This document shows positions 57,350-64,000 of a stretch of DNA of 64,000 nucleotides, in pieces. The stretch lies in NCBI GenBank assembly GCA_020310875.1, contig CM035435.1, forward strand, positions 69,527,955-69,591,954, read 5' to 3'. How positions within the stretch are numbered: the stretch's first letter is position 1; every line of letters starts with the position of its first letter. The notes under the pieces were generated by a model. The model was not told where the DNA came from. It was given only the letters and a program-made list of their open reading frames with translations, and made no database searches. The translations under genes were made by a program, and so were the position numbers. The stretch comes from Ceratopteris richardii. Lineage: Eukaryota > Streptophyta > Polypodiopsida > Polypodiales > Pteridaceae.

Positions 57350-57877
57350 CTGAAGATGATGAACACAGGCACAAAAACATAAGAAAATAAAACACCCAAA
57401 ACAAGAGAAGGCACCAAAAATAAGATCAATATAAATCATGAAAAATATATGCAAATTAGAAAGCAAAAACACGAAAGGAAAAGAACAAACCAATGAATGA
57501 AAAGCAATGAGTAGTTAACCAAATAGAACCAATAAATTATTAAACATATAGATGAAAATTAAAATAAATAAGATAAAAAACAGATGATAAAGGAAAGAAA
57601 CTAAAATACATATATTTTCTACATAGAAATTGAAAAATAAAAAAAATACCATGAGAAAAAAGAATGATTCAAATAAAAATGGATTTTTTTTTCTTGCATA
57701 CGCACAAAAAAAAAAAAAGAGAGAAGATGAACCCAAAGAACAAAACAAAACAAAAAAGCGCAGCTTCAACTTCTCTGTCTCCCCAAAACAAGGAACATTA
57801 GATTTAAATCTTTATCATGTATAGCTTGGAGAAATAACTACGACATCCCGATACCCTACTCACATCATCAATTCCCT
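57350..57877. other. AT- and A-rich sequence
   Basis: Many A runs; open stretches are Phe/Leu-rich phantoms of T runs. No gene was seen; the missing N-terminal exon of the PPI1-like gene was searched for here and not found. Confidence 0.5.
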
Positions 57878-58315
57878 AAAGTATGCATGTATATTATGTA
57901 TGTATATATGTGTGTATATATGTATGTATACATGTACATATGTATGTATGTAAACACAAACACACACACACATGCACAAACACATACATACCTATTACAT
58001 ACATACATACACACACATACATATATACATACATACATACACACACACACATACATACATACATACATACATACATACATACATACATACATACATACAT
58101 ACATACACATATATATCTATACATACATATATCCATGCATACATGCATATATGCATGCATACATGCATGTATCATGCATGCATGCATGTATCATGCATGC
58201 ATGCATGCATGTATCATGCATGCATGCATGCATGATACATGCATGCATGCATGCATGATACATGCATGCATGCATATAGGCATGCTATATGCATGCATGC
58301 ATGCATACATACATA
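57878..58315. repeat. Compound (CATA)n and (CATG)n microsatellite
   Basis: About 440 bases of TATG/CATA units, then CATG units separated by GTATCATG or CATGATAC spacers that are reverse complements of each other, giving near-palindromic symmetry around 58225. All nearby open frames are Tyr/Cys/His phantoms of the repeat. Confidence 0.96.
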
Positions 58316-58489
58316 AGGGTTTCAGTGGGCTGAACAAGATGAGCAAGGAGGAGATGGAGGGAGAAAGAGGAGAGGAGAGACGTGCACACATACATGGGAG
58401 CCTCGAAACCCACATAATGATATCTATAAAGCAATGTTCTATAAGTGATATGTATATGAATATAGAAGTAAGGTTACATGACCCTTACA
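58316..58489 (-). mobile_element. Copia-3 3' LTR (outer end uncertain)
   Basis: On the minus strand the sequence AAGTGGGAGATTATTGGGGA (58490-58509), a standard Copia polypurine region, is followed by TGTAAGGGTC, which I take as the LTR start. The left end is not clear. Confidence 0.5.
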
Positions 58490-59689
58490 TCCCCAATAAT
58501 CTCCCACTTAAGGGTCAATGTGACCATAAGTGACAACACATACAAAGAATGATGTAGGACTATATAGTAATTTATAGGAAGAGTCTAAATCCCAACCCAT
58601 CCCAATCAGCTTACACAAACTTCCTCAAAACAAGGGCTATCCATGCACCTCAAACTTCTCTAGACTCATCAATAAGAGCCTAGCTCACATCTCACTAATG
58701 CAAGAACTGATGAAGTTTGTGCAAAGCTCCCACTCGCTTTATGCCTATGTCAATCATCGAACGATTGAAAACTCAAGTGCAGATCTCTAGTCCCAAGCAT
58801 AACAACTCGTACATGAGACTCCCGAATGCTCATGAAACTTGTGCTATCCTAGCTAACCCAAGCATGTCTACCATGTTTGTATCCAAGGGATTAAAGCACC
58901 ATCATCAAGACCACCATGTCCTCAAATATCTATGTCAACATCTAGCATGAGCGAATCCAAGAATGACTGTGTAACTGCTAACTCCTTAGCATCCAAATGA
59001 GCCATCCGCTCAACCAATGATGTGTCTAGCTGTGTATCCTGAGAGCTAATATGCTCTACCACACATTGTGTATCATACGGACTATCCTTCTCTATCATAC
59101 CTTCTCTATCATACCAAGTGTATCATCATGCTCCACATGAGCCTAACTCCAAAACATCAACACCAAGGTCAAACTGATGATCACACTCTAACCGAGTATC
59201 ATCACAATGATCTACATTAGCATCCATATCATGCTCTAAAGCATCCAACTGATCATCCAAAATGTGCTCCACAAGAGGATCCATATGATCAACAAAATCA
59301 TGCTCTACATAAGAATCACAAGCATCCAAAGCATGCTCTATATGTGCATCGATCTCAGCATCTGTATCCTTCCATAAATGTGCATCATGAATGCCAGTAG
59401 AACGATCTATAAGTAGACAAAATGAGACATGATGAGTCTCACACTGCACATAAGGTTTAACTCCCATTGAGACGAGACTATCTCTCATATAGAGTACCTA
59501 TAGTGGATACCAGTGCCCAATCCTAGCATCTCTGACGAGTATAAGTTGTCCCAACTATAATTGAAAATAATGCTCACCAAGGAATGCATAATATCTTCTC
59601 TCCTGCAATTGGCTAACTCATATCAAGCTCATAGGGACCAAAGGAACATAATATACATCTCTGAGTGTAAATGATGCTTCAGTAGGTAG
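58490..59689 (-). pseudogene. Copia-3 remnant, downstream part
   Basis: Heavily decayed. The right part (59500-59689, minus) reads like the sequence after a Copia protease (DVYYVPLVPMSLI, SQLQE). The middle holds a 120-codon open stretch (59126-59488), rich in Asp, His and Glu with repeated (E)HxxD words, which I do not recognise. RT and RNase H are not identifiable. The solo LTR at 59695 interrupts it. Confidence 0.55.
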
Positions 59690-59694
59690 CATAA
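59690..59694. other. Target-site duplication CATAA (left)
   Basis: Identical to 60722-60726 on the other side of the solo LTR. Confidence 0.93.
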
Positions 59695-60721
59695 TGTTGG
59701 AAATCAATGTACATATGGTCCATCTCCAACAATCCAACTTAGGACTTTGCCATTTTTTTTTGTACATTTTGGGTAAAACTTTTTTAGCCTAGATAGATAG
59801 AGTTTCATGAGAGCTATCTAGTGATATACTTTATTATGTCATCAGAGGTCAAAATTAGGAGAAAACTCAAACCCTAGTTTCTGCCCTAAAATGATGAGAT
59901 GCATATTTTTGAGGTTCTTGATGTACAAAACACAAAAAGCTAGGTTGTAGTTTGAGTAGATGGCAAAAGCACTCAATAATAGCGATCCAAAAATAAAGCA
60001 AGTAAAAATTAGCAATAGAATTTTTAAAACCCATGAAAAGCAAAATCTTGCGATGAGATTAAAAAAAATAAATATGGCAACTTTTTTGGCTTACGATCAG
60101 ATTTTTCGCTATTTTTATCACTATGCTTTATGGATGGACACCAAAACTATATAACAAACATCTTGGCAACACTTTTGGACAATCAAGGAGGAATCAGTCA
60201 CTTCTTGAGTTGATGTTGGCATAGTGTCAATTTTGGAGTTCTGAAGCTTTGGAGGCTAAGGAGAGGTGAAGAGGAGACTATTCTCTAGGAGCAAGGAGTC
60301 TTCTACAAGTTTGGTGCAGCTATCTTTTGTAAGTTAATCCTATATTCTGTTTTAGGGTTTCTGAACCCTAATTTCAGAATTAGGGTTTGCTGATTTTCAG
60401 ACTTGTTGCACTTTCTTGAGAGGTTAGGTTCACTCCGTTGCTCATTCGCTTCACACATACTCAGATTATAACAGCATAATCTGAATTCTGTACTTCATCA
60501 TCTTCTTGTCTATTCTTCCATCTAGTGAGTGCACCATCATATGGTTAGTAGTACTCTCATTTTGTAATTCGGCCATCTACATTAGTGAGTAAGCAATTTG
60601 CTTACATTACATATTCTTGTCTCAAGTTTCTTTCTATCTCTCACTTATCATCTTGTTTAATTAAGTGTGTATGCTCAAAGGTTGTTACTATTGGAAGATC
60701 CTGGGGCCCCAAATTCCAACA
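59695..60721 (+). mobile_element. Solo LTR with TSD CATAA
   Basis: Runs from TGTTGGAATC-type start (TGTTGGAAATC) to AATTCCAACA, 1,027 bp, flanked by CATAA on both sides and with no internal coding region. It is the expected product of recombination between the two LTRs of one element. It sits inside Copia-3. Confidence 0.93.
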
Positions 60722-60726
60722 CATAA

Positions 60727-61264
60727 GGCATACATCTCCTACACCCTAGATATCATATGTCGTACCATTAAGAATGTGCACACGTCCACGACTCCCACAT
60801 GAGAATCAATAAAACCACTCACGATGTGGTGTAACATGAAAAGTTGCTAATGCATCGGGCAACCAAGCCATATGTGTGCTATCCAATGCACAAGAGTAAT
60901 CCTGAGATGAATCATAGGAGAAAGTAACATCACCATCAATGGCATAATCAATCACCATAGACTCTTCTGAAACCACTATCTGATTTGTATCACGTGCATG
61001 TCTCTGACGTTGTCATCGCATCTGCCTAAAGCAATGTTGTCAAGTATGGTCCTCACGACCATAGTGCAAACATCAAAGTCGTCGATATGATCTACATCTC
61101 ACATGAGACAATGGACTCACATACATATCATGTAATCTCTGTCATAATGCACTACTCGCCTTCTCATACATCGCAAACTCATGTATAGAATCCACAAGAT
61201 GTAACGAGATAGTGGAGCTTTCCAATGCATCCATATCCATCCATATGTGGTCTGGTCAAAGTCA
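60727..61264 (-). pseudogene. Copia-3 remnant: zinc knuckle and protease
   Basis: The minus-strand translation, with stops, gives a CCHC-like CLHYGREDHT.QHC (second Cys changed to Tyr), then MAWLPDALATFHVTPHREWF, which matches the Copia protease start (WxxDSGAxxHVTP) with the active site destroyed. GVGDVCLM follows near the solo LTR. It ends where the hAT element begins. Confidence 0.7.
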
Positions 61265-61440
61265 CAAGGGGACGCGTCCCCCGGTCCTAGGGATGCCGGG
61301 ACGCCGTCCCCAAGTGGCTTGGACATGGGACGCCAAAGGAGGATGTCTATCGTCCCCATTATCATCTTTGAAACAAGCATTCGTCTCGGGGACGGCAGTA
61401 TGTGACCAGACAGGAACGGGGACGGGCGGGGACGGATCCG
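61265..61440. promoter_or_regulatory. Subterminal motif array of the hAT element
   Basis: About nine copies of GGGACG or its complement CGTCCC in both orientations (for example 61268, 61275, 61298, 61305, 61327, 61351, 61388, 61418, 61428). hAT transposases bind short subterminal repeats of this kind through their BED finger; that this array is the binding site is inference. Confidence 0.65.
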
Positions 61441-61755
61441 AGCTGGCGGGATTTTTTTTTTGAATTCAAACTTTGAATTTGGGCTTCGATTGTTGGAGGG
61501 TTTTTTAGCGCCTTCTTTTGGGGGGCATCTAGAAGGTTCCTAAAGTCCCTTAGAAGCATCAATAGAGCTCACTTGCTCACAAGCTCACAAGTCTCAAGCT
61601 CACTTGCTTCCTTGCATTCAGCCTATGTGCATGTGCCATGAATGCTTGAGCATATTTAAGGGCTTTAGCCTTTTCCCTGGAGTCTAGAGTGTAGACTCTA
61701 TCCTCTCAACCCTCTCTTCAGCCTTGTCATCTTTGCCCTTCTCCTCTAAGGCTCT

Positions 61756-62324
61756 ATGGCTTCTTCATCGCGAACAAGTGGATCAAACACCAAGAGGAGG
61801 CATGCTACAAGCAAATGGACATGGTGGGAAGCGATGGAGTCTTCCGTATCCGCTGGAGAAGGAGGAGGTGCAAGACCATGGACTTGCAAGCTATGTGGCT
61901 ACAAACGAACGGGTGGAGCAAACAAGGTGCGTGCACACTTACTTCATGAACGTGGACATGAAGTAAGATTTTGTTCCGCAATCACTTCAGACAAGAAGCA
62001 AGAATTACTCAACAAGCTTGCTATTAGTGATGCACAAATTCATGCTCGTCGTGCCTCATAAGCTCCCATCAACCCGGCATCATTTGTGAGGTCTTCTATG
62101 CCATCCTCTTCAAGAGCATCATCTTCATCGGCGCCGATTCATGCTCCTACTCCTCCTACTCCTACTCCTTCTACTCCCTCTTCCACACCATCGAGAATGC
62201 CATATGTACGTCAATCTCGTCAACAAACATTCCATGAAAATTGGAATCCCATATTGAAAGAGGAGGTGGACACGGCAGTGGCACGTTTTTTTTACCATGA
62301 CCACATAGCTTTCAATGCGGCTCG
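61756..62324 (+). pseudogene. hAT transposase exon 1: BED zinc finger
   Basis: From ATG 61756, MASSSRTSGSNTKRRHATSK, then a BED-type finger WTCKLCGYKRTGGANKVRAH with the C2-H2 ligands (CKLC ... HLLHERGH, about residues 43-68), the DNA-binding part. An in-frame TAA (62059-62061) interrupts it. A Ser/Pro/Thr-rich linker follows, then RQQTFHENWNPILKEEVDTA. It ends at CTCG/GTAAAA. Confidence 0.85.
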
Positions 62325-62444
62325 GTAAAAATCTTATCTTGATTCTATTGTTTTGTTTTAAATAGTTAAACTTCAAAGTTCAAAATTCACTTCCATATGT
62401 CATAATTGATTACTTATAAATCTTTGTTTTACCATTTTTCATAG
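62325..62444 (+). other. hAT transposase intron (120 bp)
   Basis: GTAAAA donor and TTTTTCATAG acceptor, T-rich throughout; splicing joins the frame at an Arg codon (CG/A). Confidence 0.75.
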
Positions 62445-63965
62445 ATCACCATACTTCAAAGACATGGTAAAGAAGATATGTGAATATGGAGCACACTATG
62501 TGCCTCCATCTTCGGAGAGCTTACACACCACTTTATTGGAGAAAGAGAAGAAGCTTGTTGAGCCCGCATGAGCATAAAGAAATCATGGGAAAGAAATGGA
62601 GTATCATTGCTTGTGGATGGAAGGAGTGATGTTCAACGACGCTCTATCCATGGAGTTGTGGCTTATTCTCGTGGAGAGATGTACTTCATCTCCTCACATG
62701 ATGAATCTGAGACAGGAAAATCAGCTCATATACTTGCAACAGAGTGGGCAAGTGCCATAGAGATTGTGGGACCATCAAATGTTGTTTGCATTGTAGCGGA
62801 TGGAGAGCCTTCAAATAGAGCTGCAGGTGCAATTATTGAAAATTTGTACCCTCACATTATTGTTTGCTTTTGCATGGCTCATTGTTTGAATAATATTCTC
62901 AAAGATATCGGGAATTTGGATTGGATTTTGCCTGGAATCAATGAGGCAAATGCAATGGTTAGCTTCATCAACAACCACGCACGTGTGAAGAATGAGTTTA
63001 GCAAGAGGTCTACTCTTGCTTTGCTCAAGTATTCAGACACCAGATTTGCATACAACTTCACCATGTTACACCGCATAGTGAAATGCAGTGGTGTCTTGAG
63101 AGGGCTCTTATTGAGTGATGAGTTTGCAAGGATGCCAAAGGCTTCTACTTCGACAGAAAAGCACTTTAGAAGGTTAGCTGATGATGCAACGTGGTGGGAG
63201 AGCATTTCTCACATTGTGGATATTGTGCATCCACTTGTGCACTTACTAAAAATTACGGATTCCATGGAGCCGTGCATTGGTAAAGTGTATGAAGCTATGG
63301 ATCGCACAATTGAATCACTGAAAACATTGGTAAAGGATAATGACAGGTATGAAGAAATTTTAGCTATTTGCGTTAGTAGATGGAATGCATACTACTCCCC
63401 ATTTCGTGCAGCGGCATACATGTTGGATCCAGAATTTCAAGATAAAAAGCAATATTCAAATCCAGAGGTGGCTAATGGATGGAGGATCATATTAGAGAGG
63501 CTTGTACCAGATAGTGCAACTAGAAGACTTATCAGAGATCAACTATCCAAATATAGGACCGGGAAAGATGCTTCATATGCATGCGCACATGCCCAGGAGG
63601 ATAGATTACGTGTTGGTGCTACCCTATGGTGGGAAGATTTTGGTTTTGATGGTCCAAATCTTCAACAGTTGGCCATTCGAATACTTAGTCAAGCTTGCAC
63701 TACGAGTTGCCTTGAGCAACTATGGAGTGTGTATGGACATGTATCCTCCAAAAAGAGGAATAGACTTGGTGTGCAGCGTGCTAGTGATCTTGTGTTCGTC
63801 AGTGCCAATTTGAGGATGCTTCGCAAGACTCAATGCGTGGAAGGAGATCCTTTCAGAGAATGGGAGGTAGAGCACGAGTCAAACCAAGTCGCAAATAAAG
63901 AACATGAAGTAGAAGCCACTGATTGTGTTGCAGAAAATGAGACTCCCCACTTGGATTCTCCATAG
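62445..63965 (+). pseudogene. hAT transposase catalytic part (DUF659 and C-terminal dimerisation domain)
   Basis: The exon begins SPYFKDMVKKI. A frameshift with two stops near 62560 separates it from the 465-codon open frame at 62568. In that frame: SLLVDGRSD (Asp17, first catalytic residue), VADGEPSNRAAG (Asp78, second), CMAHCLNNILKDI, RWNAYYSPFRAAAYMLDPEF (about 271-290), and the hATC dimerisation region CLEQLWS...KKRNRL (Glu383, candidate third catalytic residue). All catalytic residues are kept, so the gene decayed recently. It stops at 63963-63965. Confidence 0.9.
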
Positions 63966-64000
63966 TCATACTTATGTTGTAGTCTCTACATTTATGTTCC

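Larger units (their letters stand above)
61265..64000 (+). mobile_element. hAT DNA transposon, left part (runs off the window)
   Basis: A BED-finger hAT transposase gene in plus orientation, preceded by a 180-bp GC-rich array of GGGGACG/CGTCCCC motifs that stands out from the AT-rich surroundings. The left end is placed near CAAGGGGACGCGTCCCC (61265) by analogy with hAT terminal repeats; the right end and the 8-bp TSD are not visible. Confidence 0.8.

Noticed and set aside
57740..57800. Possible N-terminal exon of the PPI1-like gene (ETEKLKLRF)
   Set aside because: An AG precedes it, but no usable GT donor follows and the family N-terminal signature is absent.
57868..58533. Overlapping Tyr/His/Cys-rich frames of up to 216 codons
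   Set aside because: Phantoms of the CATA/CATG microsatellite, open on both strands at once.
1..64000. tRNA, rRNA or organelle-derived segments
   Set aside because: No cloverleaf with B-box GGTTCGAATCC-like sequence and no rRNA words were seen; tRNA-like matches are only the retrotransposon primer-binding sites.

Overview
This is a eukaryotic nuclear window from a land plant with a large, repeat-rich genome. The evidence is one plant-type intron-containing host gene (proton pump-interactor family, minus strand, about 50.7-57.3 kb) surrounded by nested LTR retrotransposons. These elements have plant-type primer-binding sites (initiator tRNA-Met for Copia-type, tRNA-Asp for Gypsy-type), and a hAT DNA transposon lies at the right edge. 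Gene density and element nesting recall gymnosperms or other giant plant genomes, but the sequence alone does not fix the species. I saw no rRNA, tRNA or CRISPR features.

Left third (1-30.3 kb). An LTR (614-1654) and a complete Ty1/Copia element (1784-8192, minus, TSD GGAGG) both sit inside a degraded Ty3/Gypsy element, Gypsy-A (minus, 5' LTR 13034-13614). A second member of the same Gypsy family, Gypsy-B (15573-29541, plus, two LTRs), lies head-to-head with Gypsy-A, so about 8.2-13.6 kb and 15.6-21.5 kb form a large imperfect inverted repeat. Both carry an 18-bp minisatellite in the leader that reads as a YRDTPx hexapeptide. Gypsy-B has gag, protease, RT and a stub of RNase H, no recognisable integrase, and then about 4.7 kb of extra, unrecognised, once-coding sequence upstream of its polypurine tract. 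Gypsy-B is inserted in an older Copia element (Copia-2, minus; 15029-15572 and 29542-30330).

Middle (30.3-49.3 kb). Copia-2 is interrupted again at 30331 by a non-autonomous LTR element in the tandem form LTR-internal-LTR-internal (30331-39695). Further right are a possible LTR at 40640 and an old plus-strand LTR element with no recognisable genes (43782-49047), with a duplicated polypurine tract and long GA, AT and GT microsatellites. About 41.1-43.8 kb shows nothing recognisable.

Host gene (50.7-57.3 kb, minus). Six exons, all in phase 0, encode the central coiled coil and C-terminal membrane anchor of a proton pump-interactor 1-like protein. One intron uses a GC donor. Two very small candidate exons lie further upstream; the N-terminal exon is not found.

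Right end (57.8-64 kb). A large CATA/CATG microsatellite is followed by a Copia remnant (Copia-3, minus) split by a solo LTR with a perfect TSD (CATAA), then a hAT element with a subterminal array of GGGGACG motifs and a broken transposase gene that runs to the window edge.
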